Position numbers and translations under genes: made by a program. From assembly GCF_000473245.1 (NCBI RefSeq), contig NC_022524.1, positions 4,054,501-4,118,500 of the forward strand: a stretch of DNA of 64,000 nucleotides. The letters are read 5' to 3'. Numbering within the stretch: the first letter of the stretch is position 1; every line of letters starts with the position of its first letter. Shown piece after piece: positions 1 to 8,578 of the stretch. The notes under the pieces were generated by a model. It was not told where the DNA came from, did no database searches, and saw only the letters and a list, made by a program, of their open reading frames with translations. This DNA comes from Bacillus infantis NRRL B-14911. GTDB taxonomy: Bacteria; Bacillota; Bacilli; Bacillales; Cytobacillaceae.

Positions 1-1170
1 ACTTTGGATATCGCTCATCAAACATGTTCAATATTGTTTCATAGGCCAAGCCGAATCCACCGAGTTTCCTTCTTGCCCATCGATCATTATAATCGATAGA
101 AGTAAGGTATATAATCTTCTCGGCTGCTTCAATATTAGGTAAGCTGTTCATTGTCTTTAACCTTTTACGCACTTCCTTGTTGGTACGCTCAATTAGGTTT
201 GTTGTGTATATATACTTTTGGATTTCCTCAGGGTAGTGTAAAAAAGTTAGGAGGACTGGGAGGTCCTCTTCCCATGAGGCCAGTTCCCTGCTATAAGTCT
301 TTTTCCATTTCTCCTTAATCTCTTTCAACACTTTTTCTGCTTCTTCGAATGTGCTTGAAGTGTATACTCTTTTTAAATCCAAGCTTAGCTCTGCCTGATC
401 CTTTTTTCGTGCTTTATTCATAGTGGAACGTACCTTATGAACAACGCAGCGTTGAACATCAGCTTTTGGAAAAATGGATTTAAAGGCCTCTTCGAGACCT
501 GGAAGTCCATCAAATACGCCAACTAAAACTTCCTGGACGCCTCTTTTACGTAAGTCCAGAAGGATCTCCTGCCAGCCGTTTGATGATTCCACTCCGCCTA
601 CATAAAATCCAAGGATTTCCCGATGGCCTTCTGGAGTGTACCTAAAACAATATAAACAGCCTCTTTGCCTACAGTATCTCTGCGGACTTTTACGAATAGC
701 GCATCAAGGAATAAAGCACAGTAACGTTCCTTCAGAGGCCGATTCTGCCATTCAATAACGTCCTCCATAACAGCCGAAGTGATATTGGAGATTGTCCCTG
801 GGGAATATTGTTCACCAAGCAAACTTTTCATGATCAGCCCAACCTGCCGAACACCAACTCCATGTTGATAGAGCTGGACAACGAGTTCATCTACGGCCAC
901 CATACGTCTTTTATAGGGTTCGAACATTTGGGTAGTAAAATCGCCCTTACGATCACGGGGAACTGCCAGATCCTCAATCCGGCCATAAATGGTGTCAAGA
1001 GTCCGTGAATAATACCCATTACGTGAGTTTTCTTCGCCGACAGGCTCATTTTCTAGGACATTCTTTATCTCTTCACGCAAGATATTTTCTGCTTTCTCTT
1101 TAAGGAGGTCCTGCATAGAAAGTTTAAGGATATTGGCAAAATCAAGGTCGTCTATGTTAAAATGGGGCAT
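1..1170 (-). pseudogene. IS256-family transposase, frameshifted and cut by window edge
   Basis: This encodes a mutator/IS256-type DDE transposase. The N-terminal 190 codons (1170 down to about 640) hold the first catalytic Asp in LFLDAL. Near 636-640 the frame shifts: the next frame continues with TPEGHREILGFYVGG, then the second Asp (VFDGLPG) and the Glu region (NLIERTNKEVRKR). It runs to FDERYPK at the left edge, where the gene should be almost finished. All parts of the usual ~390-residue protein are present, so one missing base is the only visible lesion. Programmed frameshifting is not typical of IS256, so this is probably a dead copy or a sequencing error. The start at 1170 has a weak Shine-Dalgarno (GGAG). 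Confidence 0.9.
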
Positions 1171-1274
1171 GGATAAAGTGCTCCTCTCCTAAGGTTATTG
1201 TGGTGATAACTCAGAGGGTACTTTGTCCTTTTTTATTTGTCTAGAAAAAGGTCTTACACATACTTTTATACACC
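1..1274 (-). mobile_element. IS256-family insertion sequence (partial)
   Basis: The element holds the frameshifted transposase and about 100 bp of non-coding end. The outer end is only inferred: the sequence around 1240-1274 looks like an IS tip, and the 20-bp repeat array begins directly after it. The other terminal inverted repeat lies outside the window, so neither the ends nor a target duplication can be verified. Confidence 0.55.
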
Positions 1275-1530
1275 ATCATATATTTGCGAGTTTTGAGTTT
1301 TATTTGCGACTTTTTCATTATATTTGCGAGTCCAAGCCATTTATTTGCGACTTTAACGATATATTTGCAACCTCTCCCTTGGGCAGCCTTCCCCGCGAGA
1401 TGCCGAATCCCCCTTTTATTAGCAACTTCCCCGATATATTAGCAACTTTTCTCTTTTATTAGCAACTTTCCCCATATATTAGCAACTTTCCATTTTTATT
1501 AGCAACTTCCACCATATATTAGCAACTAGC
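1275..1530. repeat. 20-bp tandem repeat array, two sub-families
   Basis: Five copies of TATTTGCGA(G/C)TTT start at about 1281, 1301, 1321, 1342 and 1362. After a 40-bp gap, six copies of TATTAGCAACTTT lie in exact 20-bp register from 1411 to 1530. The bases before the core alternate between TTTT and ATAT, giving a 40-bp higher-order unit. The spacing is about two helical turns. The array sits between the IS256 end and ppaC. No credible gene lies here. Confidence 0.9.
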
Positions 1531-1660
1531 CCCCTTCCCACAATCTGCCCCAACCCAAAATCCGCCCATCCCACCTTCCCATTAACCCTCAAAACCCCAA
1601 ACTCTCCCCCTAGATTCCCCCCTCAATTTCCTCTATAATAAACCATGAAGAATCCACCTA
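1531..1660. other. Pyrimidine-rich, G-poor ppaC upstream region
   Basis: From about 1525 to 1625 the plus strand is almost devoid of G and rich in C runs. A TATAAT at 1633-1638 is a plausible -10 box for ppaC. No convincing -35 box is visible at the correct spacing, so the promoter call is weak. Confidence 0.4.
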
Positions 1661-1677
1661 AAAAAGGAGATTTACAT

Positions 1678-2607
1678 ATGGAAAAAACCTTAATTTTCGG
1701 ACATAAAAACCCAGATACAGATACAATCTGCTCAGCCCTGGCATATGCGGACCTAAAAACACAGCTTGGCCATGAAGTCGAGCCGGTGCGCCTTGGCGAG
1801 ATCAACGGCGAAACGCAGCATGCGCTGACTAAGTTCAACGCTGAAGCTCCCCGCCTGATCAGCAATGCAGCTGATGAAGCACATACTGTCATTCTTGTGG
1901 ACCATAATGAACGCCAGCAAAGCGCAGACGGAATCGAGAGCGTTCGTGTGGCTGAGGTAATCGACCACCACCGTATTGCCAATTTTGAAACAAGCGATCC
2001 TTTGTACTACCGCTGCGAGCCTGTCGGCTGTACGGCTACGATCCTGAACAAAATGTACAAGGAAAACGGCAAGAGCATCCCGCAAAATATTGCCGGCCTT
2101 ATGCTGTCTGCGATCATTTCTGACTCCCTTCTGTTCAAATCACCAACTTGCACTGACGAAGATGTGAAAGCTGCACATGAGCTTGCGGAAATCGCGGGTG
2201 TGGATGCGGAAGAGTATGGCCTTGAGATGCTGAAGGCTGGTGCCGACCTGAGCGATAAGTCTGCTGCACAGCTGGTCAGCCTGGATGCGAAGGAATTCCA
2301 GATGGGTTCTGCTAAAGTGGAAGTGGCGCAGGTGAACGCCGTTGACACGAATGATGTGTTTGCGCTTGAAGAGGAATTGCGTGCGGTGATCAACAGCACA
2401 ATCGAGGAAAAAGGCTTGGATCTGTTCCTGTTTGTTGCAACGAATATCCTGACGAATGATTCTGTTGCACTTGCACTAGGCAAGGAAACAGCTGTTGTCG
2501 AGAAAGCATTCAATGTGGTGCTTGCGGATGAAAAGGCTGTCCTGCAGGGTGTTGTTTCACGTAAAAAACAAATCGTTCCTAACCTGACTGATGCATTAAC
2601 AAAGTAA
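1678..2607 (+). CDS. ppaC: Manganese-dependent inorganic pyrophosphatase
   Basis: This cytoplasmic family II pyrophosphatase hydrolyses pyrophosphate to phosphate and so drives biosynthetic reactions. The 309-residue length equals that of B. subtilis PpaC. The N-terminal GHKNPDTD metal motif and the DHH motif ([10 protein letters not shown]) near residue 97 identify the DHH phosphoesterase family, and the DHHA2 domain follows with the C-terminal SRKKQ substrate-binding motif. The start was set at 1678, not at the in-frame ATG at 1645, because AAAGGAG lies just upstream of 1678. It converges on the DegV gene and shares a terminator with it. Confidence 0.97.
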   Translation: MEKTLIFGHKNPDTDTICSALAYADLKTQLGHEVEPVRLGEINGETQHALTKFNAEAPRLISNAADEAHTVILVDHNERQQSADGIESVRVAEVIDHHRIANFETSDPLYYRCEPVGCTATILNKMYKENGKSIPQNIAGLMLSAIISDSLLFKSPTCTDEDVKAAHELAEIAGVDAEEYGLEMLKAGADLSDKSAAQLVSLDAKEFQMGSAKVEVAQVNAVDTNDVFALEEELRAVINSTIEEKGLDLFLFVATNILTNDSVALALGKETAVVEKAFNVVLADEKAVLQGVVSRKKQIVPNLTDALTK

Positions 2608-2612
2608 AAAGT

Positions 2613-2648
2613 AGCCGCTCCGACAAAATTCCGGAGCGGCATTTTTTA
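2613..2648. terminator. Bidirectional terminator between ppaC and DegV gene
   Basis: A GCCGCTCCG / CGGAGCGGC stem is followed by ATTTTTTATT on the plus strand and by CTTTTTAC on the minus strand, so it can serve both convergent genes. Confidence 0.9.
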
Positions 2649-3485
2649 TTTCTTATACCAGCCAAGCCCCATTGAGCCTTCGCCAAGATGCGTGCCGATG
2701 ACCGGGCCGAAGTAGCCAATCATGAATTCAACGTTCGGCAGCTCTTTTTCCAGCTCTGCTTTCCACTCGTCAGCTTCCTTCTCACGATTCGCGTGGATGA
2801 TGACGGCGCGGTAATCACCGCCGCCGGCAGCAGCATCGCCAAGAAGGTCGGCAATCCGCTTCATCGCTTTTTTGCGTGTGCGGATTTTTTCAAATGGCAC
2901 GATGACCTTGTCCTGGAAATGGAGAAGCGGCTTGACCTGAAGCAGGCTCCCGATCAATGCCTGGGCGCTTGAAAGGCGGCCGCCGCGCTGGAGATGGGAA
3001 AGGTCGTCCACCATGAAGTAGGCACGGACCGTCTGTTTCATTTTCTCCAGGCGGGACATGATATCCTGCGGATCCTTGCCGGCAGCTGCCATTTCCGCAG
3101 CTTCAATGACATAGAAGCCCTGGACCATGCAGCTGATTTCAGAATCAAACGGATACGCCCTGATTCCTTCAACCATGCTGCCTGCTGTGACGGCTCCCTG
3201 ATAGGTTCCGCTGATGCCGCTCGACAGATGGATGCTGATGACCGCATCATAGTCGGCCGACAATTTTTCAAAAAGCTCGACGAATTGGCCAGTCGATGGC
3301 TGAGAGGTCGTCGGCAGCTCCTTATGCTTTACTTCTTCGTAAAACGCTTCTGCTGTAATTTCTACCTCTTCCTCGTATGTTTCGTTTCCGAAAATGACGC
3401 TGAGAGGGATCATATGTATGTTGAGTCGATCCCGCAATTCCTTGGGGATGTATGCAGTACTGTCTGTTACTACGGCTGTTCTCAT
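2646..3485 (-). CDS. DegV family fatty-acid-binding protein
   Basis: The 279-residue protein opens with TAVVTDSTAYIP, the standard DegV family N-terminus. It contains the central HLSSGISGTYQGA lipid head-group region and ends with FGPVIGTHLGEGSMG. Family members bind fatty acids, some serving as FakB subunits that feed exogenous fatty acids to the FakA kinase. AAAGGATG precedes the ATG. In B. subtilis degV follows degS-degU. Here the gene also lies downstream of degU in the same direction, but an Sda gene and an IS110 element sit between them, so it may be the original neighbour. Which fatty acid is bound cannot be seen. Confidence 0.93.
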   Translation of the reverse strand: MRTAVVTDSTAYIPKELRDRLNIHMIPLSVIFGNETYEEEVEITAEAFYEEVKHKELPTTSQPSTGQFVELFEKLSADYDAVISIHLSSGISGTYQGAVTAGSMVEGIRAYPFDSEISCMVQGFYVIEAAEMAAAGKDPQDIMSRLEKMKQTVRAYFMVDDLSHLQRGGRLSSAQALIGSLLQVKPLLHFQDKVIVPFEKIRTRKKAMKRIADLLGDAAAGGGDYRAVIIHANREKEADEWKAELEKELPNVEFMIGYFGPVIGTHLGEGSMGLGWYKK

Positions 3486-3625
3486 ATAAAGAGTACCATC
3501 CTTTGTTTTTTCTCTACTATATGTCCAATTTATATTTTATATGAAAACAAGGGAAAATCCTAGGGAGAAAAGAAAGCTTAATATTTGAGGATCACAATTG
3601 TAATGCGGCGAAAAAGAGAGGGGCA

Positions 3626-3778
3626 TTAATTAGAAGCTACGGGCAGCAGATGCGAGAGCTGCCTCCGGTTGATTTCATCAGCAATCAGCCGAATAAAATC
3701 AGTATCCACATCACAAAGCAGGGCATCCTCGAAAACTTTAAACAAATTCTCATCGGATAAAAGCAGCAGGCTGGACAT
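3626..3778 (-). CDS. sda: Sporulation histidine kinase inhibitor Sda homologue
   Basis: A 50-residue ORF starts behind a strong GGAGG (MSSLLLLSDENLFKVFEDAL...) and ends in HLLPVASN. The core LSDE-L, the central D-DFI-LI---I-RR and the terminal L-H pattern match Sda (B. subtilis 46 residues; LSDELL, RDFIELI, EIKRR, LGHI). Sda is a helical hairpin that binds the dimerisation domain of KinA-type kinases and delays sporulation when DNA replication is disturbed. The match is by eye. The N-terminus differs from the classical protein, so this could be a paralogue. It stands alone between the DegV gene and the IS110 element. Confidence 0.82.
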   Translation of the reverse strand: MSSLLLLSDENLFKVFEDALLCDVDTDFIRLIADEINRRQLSHLLPVASN

Positions 3779-3949
3779 ATGTTCAAAACCTCCATCTATT
3801 ACTTTTATCCTATTTTTAACATAAGATTACATATATTGTAAACTAGTATTTTTCATATATCTATTATGCATAAAAACTATCATGATTCCTCCGGCTCCCA
3901 ACCCATGCATGAAAATAAATCTCCTATGTCCATAATGTAGAGGACACAA

Positions 3950-4125
3950 ACAGATTATAGGACGTGGCTTTTTATGGTGGCGAAGACCCTGTAATAAAAA
4001 CTGTTTGAGTGGATTTGGTGATCAACCCTTTGTTGGCTCATTCCCTTTGGGAAGGATGACCACGTACAGAAAAATGCCTATTTTCAAATCCACTTGCTGT
4101 TTGTGATCTAACATGCGGAGGATTG
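3950..4125 (+). ncRNA. Candidate IS110 bridge RNA in left end
   Basis: IS110 elements specify target and donor through a structured RNA encoded in the non-coding end. Here AGTGGATTTG (4008-4017) is perfectly complementary to CAAATCCACT (4085-4094), enclosing a ~67-nt region with a smaller TTCCC/GGGAA hairpin near 4050. ACGTGG (about 3962) also pairs with CCACGT (about 4061). The position directly before the transposase and the nested stems fit a bridge RNA, but the target- and donor-binding loops were not assigned. Confidence 0.5.
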
Positions 4126-4130
4126 GTATT

Positions 4131-5270
4131 ATGGATGTATTTATTGAACGTTGTGCAGGTCTTGACGTTCATTCGGAGACAATCGTTGCCTGTGTTCTGA
4201 CGGGCAAACAGGACGAAGATTTGATTAGGGTAACTGAAACCTTTCCAACCTTGACGAAAGATCTCTTCCGTCTCTTAAAATGGCTGGAAGACCATGGGGT
4301 TTCCCATATTGCGATGGAAAGCACGGGAGTATATTGGAAGCCTGTATTTAATATCCTTGAAGACTTTTTTGATATTACTCTTGCGAATGCCCAAAGGATC
4401 AAGAACGTCCCTGGAAGAAAAACAGATGTTTCCGATGCCGAGTGGATTGCCAAATTATTGCGACACGGACTCATCGAAAAGAGTTTCGTGCCTCCGTCCG
4501 ATATCCGGGAGCTACGGGACCTTACACGCCTTCGAAAAAAGTGGATAGGTCATTTAACTTCCGAGAAGAACCGGATTCAGAAGGTTTTGGAGTGCTCAAA
4601 TGTAAAGCTGAGTTCGGTTATTTCCGATGTCTTTGGGGTTTCAGGGAGAAAGCTGCTTGAGAGACTGGTGGAACAGGGATACGTAGATGGCGATGATGTC
4701 GAAAGCCGGATACACGGAAAGATGTCATCTAAAAAACAATTAATTACTGACTCGCTCTTCGGCACGATCAATGACCATCAAAGATTTCTAATCAAACAGT
4801 CTTGGCTTCATATTCAACAGCTAGAGGGACATATTGTAGAGGTGGAAAAAAGAATTGACCAGCTTCTAGAGGAATATAAAGAAGAACTTCATTTACTTCT
4901 GACCATTCCTGGAATAAAGAAAGATACAGCAGCTATCATTATTGCCGAGATTGGAGTGGATATGAACCAATTCCCAACCTCTCAACACTTAGCTTCGTGG
5001 GCAGGTGTATCTCCTGGCAATCATGAAAGTGCAGGGAAACGCAAGAGTACTCGGACAACCAAGGGAAATCCGCACATTAAATCAGCCATGTGTGAAGTAG
5101 CCTGGGCCGTTTCAAGAAGTCGAAATAGGTGGTTAGCTACGAAATACTGGTCTACTGCGGCTAGGAGAGGAAAGAAAAAAGCACTCGTTGCGACATCGCA
5201 TCGAATGCTTCGAATCATTTACTCCATGCTTATAAACAAGGAGCCATTTAAAGAAAGACAAGTTATTTAG
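4131..5270 (+). CDS. IS110-family DEDD transposase
   Basis: This 379-residue recombinase is the IS116/IS110/IS902 type. The N-terminal RuvC-like domain shows its acidic residues in GLDVHSETIVACVL, AMESTGVYWKPV and KTDVSDAEWIAKLL. A coiled-coil middle follows, then the C-terminal Transposase_20 domain with LLTIPGIKKDTAAIIIAEIG, SWAGVSPGNHESAGKRKS (candidate catalytic Ser in this stretch) and KGNPHIKSA. The start at 4131 has GGAGG 9 nt upstream; the upstream in-frame ATG at 4113 lacks one. The gene looks intact and potentially active. The family excises and inserts the element guided by a bridge RNA. Confidence 0.95.
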   Translation: MDVFIERCAGLDVHSETIVACVLTGKQDEDLIRVTETFPTLTKDLFRLLKWLEDHGVSHIAMESTGVYWKPVFNILEDFFDITLANAQRIKNVPGRKTDVSDAEWIAKLLRHGLIEKSFVPPSDIRELRDLTRLRKKWIGHLTSEKNRIQKVLECSNVKLSSVISDVFGVSGRKLLERLVEQGYVDGDDVESRIHGKMSSKKQLITDSLFGTINDHQRFLIKQSWLHIQQLEGHIVEVEKRIDQLLEEYKEELHLLLTIPGIKKDTAAIIIAEIGVDMNQFPTSQHLASWAGVSPGNHESAGKRKSTRTTKGNPHIKSAMCEVAWAVSRSRNRWLATKYWSTAARRGKKKALVATSHRMLRIIYSMLINKEPFKERQVI

Positions 5271-5410
5271 TATAACCAAAACCAAATAGAAGTATACACG
5301 GTTACCCTCCTACCGGTAGCCCTGCTTTCTTATTGGCTTTTTTAGGTTATTTTAAGGATTGCCGAATAGGATCACTATTATTCGAGGAAGCCAGAATTAA
5401 TTATTTTCAC

Positions 5411-5440
5411 AGAAAAAAGAGCACGCTAAGGCGTGCCCCT
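5411..5440 (-). terminator. degU terminator
   Basis: On the minus strand GCACGC-CTTA-GCGTGC forms a stem-loop followed by TCTTTTTTCTG, just after the degU stop codon. Confidence 0.88.
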
Positions 5441-5443
5441 CCA

Positions 5444-6127
5444 TTATCTCACTTCAACCCAGCCGTTCTTGATGGCTACAACAACTGCCTGAGTGCGGTC
5501 ATTCACATTCATTTTCTGCAGGATATTACTCACATGGTTCTTAACCGTTTTTTCACTGATGAACAATGCTTCACCGATGCCGCGGTTGCTTTTTCCGTCA
5601 GCAAGGAGCTGAAGGACTTCGCATTCCCGGCGTGTCAGCAGATGCAGTGGGCGGCGGATTTCAACTTGTGTGTATCCTTCGCTGCTGCCATTTTCATCAG
5701 ATGCCAGGCGGCGGTATTCTTTGACGAGATTATGGGTTACCTTTGGATGCAGGTAAGAGCCTCCATCAGCCACCACTTTGACCGCTTCAACAAGTGCGTC
5801 GGCATCCATTTCCTTCAGCAGATAGCCGCTCGCTCCCGTTTTCAGCGCATGTGTTACATAGTTTTCATCATCATGGATGGAAAGGATGATGACTTTTGCA
5901 TCCGGATATTTTTCGACTAATTGCTTGGTCGCTTCCACACCGTTGATTGTCGGCATGTTGATATCCATGATTACGACATCCGGGTCATATTCTTCAACAA
6001 GACCCAGCGCTTCATTTCCGTCATCGCCTTCTGCAACAACTTCAAATGTCTTTTCAAAATCAAGAATACGTTTAACCCCTTCTCTAAACAACTGATGATC
6101 ATCGATAATGACGATTTTTGTAGTCAA
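5444..6127 (-). CDS. degU: Two-component response regulator DegU
   Basis: DegU is the NarL/FixJ-type response regulator that controls exoenzyme production, competence, motility and biofilm genes. The 227-residue protein has the receiver domain with the acidic pair near residue 9, phospho-acceptor Asp at about 55 (VVIMDINMP; Asp56 in B. subtilis) and Lys in [11 protein letters not shown] LuxR-type helix-turn-helix follows ([38 protein letters not shown]). The sequence is nearly superimposable on B. subtilis DegU, diverging mainly in the linker around residues 140-152. It lies downstream of degS with a 174-bp gap holding its own promoter-like region. Confidence 0.97.
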   Translation of the reverse strand: MTTKIVIIDDHQLFREGVKRILDFEKTFEVVAEGDDGNEALGLVEEYDPDVVIMDINMPTINGVEATKQLVEKYPDAKVIILSIHDDENYVTHALKTGASGYLLKEMDADALVEAVKVVADGGSYLHPKVTHNLVKEYRRLASDENGSSEGYTQVEIRRPLHLLTRRECEVLQLLADGKSNRGIGEALFISEKTVKNHVSNILQKMNVNDRTQAVVVAIKNGWVEVR

Positions 6128-6184
6128 TTGCTTCGCCTCCCAAATTTCCGTAAGTTTATCTCTTTTTTTTATACTGTTGGTTTA

Positions 6185-6206
6185 AATAATAGGGATCTCT
6201 ATCATT
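6185..6206. promoter_or_regulatory. Imperfect palindrome upstream of degU
   Basis: The 22-bp sequence AATAATAGGGATCTCTATCATT is palindromic except for two symmetrical A/G positions and overlaps an AT-rich stretch reading ATATAATG on the minus strand, a plausible -10 box for degU. It could be an operator, perhaps for DegU autoregulation as known in B. subtilis. This is inferred from position and symmetry only. Confidence 0.35.
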
Positions 6207-6301
6207 ATATCTTTTTCAAGCCCTATTTGAACCTATCTTTTTTCACTGTTCTCTTAGATTATTGCTTCTGCGGCGCTGGCATTCTTTTTGAAGAAAGCGG
6301 C

Positions 6302-7444
6302 TCATTCCATGAAAGGAACCTGAATCAGCACGATTGTCCCGGCATTGATTTTGGAGTCGAAGGATATCTGCCCTTCCAGCAGTTCGACTCTTTCCCTCAT
6401 GCCGATCATCCCAAAGGATTCGGGCTTCTTCTGGCTCGTGTCAAACCCTTTGCCGTCATCCCTGATGACAACTGAAATAGAATCATTGCGGATTTCGAGC
6501 TTCACTTTGATCTCTTTTGCCTCAGCATGCTTTAGAGCATTCTGTACAGATTCCTGGACAAGCCGGAACAAAGCTACCTCATATTTTGGCGGAAGCCGCT
6601 TTTCATCGCCGACATTGCTGAAATAAATTTTCACCGTATTATGGTATTCTTCAATGGTTTGGAGATATTTCCTTAAAGTCGGCACCAGTCCAAGGTCATC
6701 GAGAGCCATAGGCCTAAGATCATAGATAATCCTCCTGACCTCGTAAAGCGCATTTCTGACCATCTTCTTAAGGCTTTTGATTTCAGTGATGGCTTCGCCT
6801 GCTCCCCGCTCCTTATAGATTCTTTCTATCAGGTCAGAGCGCATCATCACATTGGCCATCATCTGGGCAGGACCGTCATGAATTTCCCTCGACAGCCTTT
6901 TTCGCTCTTCCTCCTGCGCTTCAATGATCTTAAGGCCGAAATCCTGCTTAAGCTTTGCATCTTCCAGGACCTCTCCCATCCTCTTCAGGTCGCTCATCAA
7001 ATAGTTCATGACGACCGAGATCTGGGAAACGAGATGTTCTGCGCGGTCAATGGTTTCCTGGATGCCGAGCAGCCTTCGTTCTATGTCATCCCGCCGTTCG
7101 CGAAGCTGCTTTTCCTGCTGGCGGTTCATCGAAAGCTTCATCTGCAGCTGGTGCGCCTTTTCATACGCTTCTCTTACCTGGCTTTCTGTGTAGTCCTTGA
7201 AATGCATGCTTACTTCAGAAAGCCTTTTTCTGGCAAACCTCGTTTGTGCTTCCAGCTGGTCTCCCTCATCAATGGTCAGGACAACTGCCTGTTTGACTTC
7301 CTTCAAATCACTTGTCAAGCTTTCAAAGTCCTGCCGGCATTGCTCGCTTATGCGGAAGATTTCATCCTTGCTGTTTCCAACAGTGGATACCATCTTTTCT
7401 AATATAAGATCGAGTGTCTTCGTATCGAATTTTTTTCTAGTCAT
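6302..7444 (-). CDS. degS: Sensor histidine kinase DegS
   Basis: DegS is the cytoplasmic kinase that phosphorylates DegU. The 380-residue protein has no membrane segment. Residues 1-150 form the DegS sensory coiled coil. The HisKA_3 dimerisation domain carries the phospho-accepting His at residue 189 (LSREIHDGPAQ), the same number as in B. subtilis. The HATPase domain follows, with LVQESVQNALKHA (N box), IRDDGKGFD (G1) and FGMIGMRERVE (G2). All catalytic motifs look intact. It stands divergent from yvyE across a 412-bp interval and upstream of degU, as expected for the conserved degSU locus. Confidence 0.97.
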   Translation of the reverse strand: MTRKKFDTKTLDLILEKMVSTVGNSKDEIFRISEQCRQDFESLTSDLKEVKQAVVLTIDEGDQLEAQTRFARKRLSEVSMHFKDYTESQVREAYEKAHQLQMKLSMNRQQEKQLRERRDDIERRLLGIQETIDRAEHLVSQISVVMNYLMSDLKRMGEVLEDAKLKQDFGLKIIEAQEEERKRLSREIHDGPAQMMANVMMRSDLIERIYKERGAGEAITEIKSLKKMVRNALYEVRRIIYDLRPMALDDLGLVPTLRKYLQTIEEYHNTVKIYFSNVGDEKRLPPKYEVALFRLVQESVQNALKHAEAKEIKVKLEIRNDSISVVIRDDGKGFDTSQKKPESFGMIGMRERVELLEGQISFDSKINAGTIVLIQVPFME

Positions 7445-7856
7445 AAAGATTCCTCCAAAGAGACTGAAAACCCTTCCGTAGCAGTATCTGACACTATTTT
7501 AGCTTGAAAATAGAAATTATGTATGAAAAATATACTAAAAAACGAAAAATTCGGCAAAAAGGCACAAGAATTTATAGTATAATCATGTCTAATATCCTAT
7601 TTTCTTATAATCAGCTGCAATTTATGCCTTATTTTTAAACATAGGACTTTTATATATTATCTCGCAATAATATGTCGATTGGCTTGAAATTATTTTTTAA
7701 TTATATCATGCGAGAAAGGTACCTATATTAAAGTTTCATTACAATCCATTGAAGAATTGAAGTTACTGAACAAGTCGCTTTATAATGAAATTTGGCAAGC
7801 GACGATGACAATCAACGACAAAAATCGATAAAATGCACAGGAAAGGAGCGGGATGC
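7445..7856. other. Divergent degS/yvyE intergenic region
   Basis: This 412-bp AT-rich region should hold the degS promoter (minus strand) and the yvyE promoter (plus strand). A TATAAT at 7578-7583 on the plus strand is a possible -10 box, without a clear -35. No RNA gene or small ORF with a good ribosome-binding site was found. Confidence 0.4.
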
Positions 7857-8492
7857 ATGCTGCCCTCTTATAAAACAGTCAAGGGCTTTGCCGAGCATGA
7901 AATTATTATTCAGAAATCAAGATTTATTGCTCATATATCAAGGGCCGAATCAGAAGAAGAAGCCCTGGCATTTATACAGGAAATCAAAAAAACACACTGG
8001 AATGCTACCCACAATTGCTCAGCCTACCTGATCGGGGAACATGATCATATCCAGAAAGCGAATGATGACGGTGAACCCAGCGGCACTGCGGGGGTCCCGA
8101 TATTGGAAGTCTTAAAAAAGAAACAGCTGAAAGATACAGTTGCAGTAGTAACAAGATATTTTGGAGGCATCAAGCTTGGAGCCGGGGGTCTCATCCGCGC
8201 TTATGGAAAATCAGCCTCTGAGGGCATCAATGCGGCTGGCATAGTCACAAGAAAGCTGATGAAGATTTTATCAGTAAAGGTGGAATATACTTGGCTCGGC
8301 AAGCTGGAGAATGAACTCCGTGAATCTGTTTACTCCATAAAGGATATACACTACCTGGAAAACGTAGAGTTTGAGGTGTTTGTTGAAGAAGCTGGCATAA
8401 ACCTATTCTCAGAATGGATCACTGAGCTCACCAATGGGCAAGGACTGATTGATGAGGGAGAATTGCTGTATCTGGAAGAAGATACGGCTTGA
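7857..8492 (+). CDS. yvyE: YvyE/YigZ (IMPACT) family protein
   Basis: This 211-residue protein belongs to the UPF0029/IMPACT family. The N-terminal domain contains the hallmark HNCSAYLIG, then DDGEPSGTAGVPIL and VVTRYFGGIKLGAGGLIRAYG. The C-terminal ~70 residues are the EF-G-domain-V-like DUF1949 fold. Family members are linked to translation-related regulation; the exact bacterial role is unsettled. The start at 7857 has AAAGGAG 8 nt upstream, and the in-frame ATG at 7833 does not. In B. subtilis yvyE also sits next to degS and an LCP gene, so synteny supports the call. Confidence 0.94.
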   Translation: MLPSYKTVKGFAEHEIIIQKSRFIAHISRAESEEEALAFIQEIKKTHWNATHNCSAYLIGEHDHIQKANDDGEPSGTAGVPILEVLKKKQLKDTVAVVTRYFGGIKLGAGGLIRAYGKSASEGINAAGIVTRKLMKILSVKVEYTWLGKLENELRESVYSIKDIHYLENVEFEVFVEEAGINLFSEWITELTNGQGLIDEGELLYLEEDTA

Positions 8493-8578
8493 AAAATCTA
8501 TATCCGGAAATGCATAAAAATTGTAAAATAAAGCTTGATCTGAAGATTTTGCCAAACCTACATTAAAGGAGTACAGAT

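Larger units (their letters stand above)
3950..5340 (+). mobile_element. IS110-family insertion sequence
   Basis: The element contains an intact DEDD transposase, about 180-200 bp of structured non-coding DNA upstream and a short right end. IS110 elements lack terminal inverted repeats, so the boundaries are estimates. It interrupts the interval between degU and the sda/DegV genes. The long upstream end is typical of the IS110 subgroup, in which the bridge RNA lies 5' of the transposase. Confidence 0.75.

Noticed and set aside
1223-1462. 79-residue plus-strand ORF over the 20-bp repeats
   Set aside because: It is only the translation of the repeat array and IS end, with no ribosome-binding site and no plausible protein features.
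1275-1530. CRISPR array
   Set aside because: The units are contiguous 20-bp repeats without unique 30-40 bp spacers, and no cas genes lie nearby.
2007-2642. 211-residue minus-strand ORF opposite ppaC
   Set aside because: Antisense shadow of the well-identified pyrophosphatase gene.
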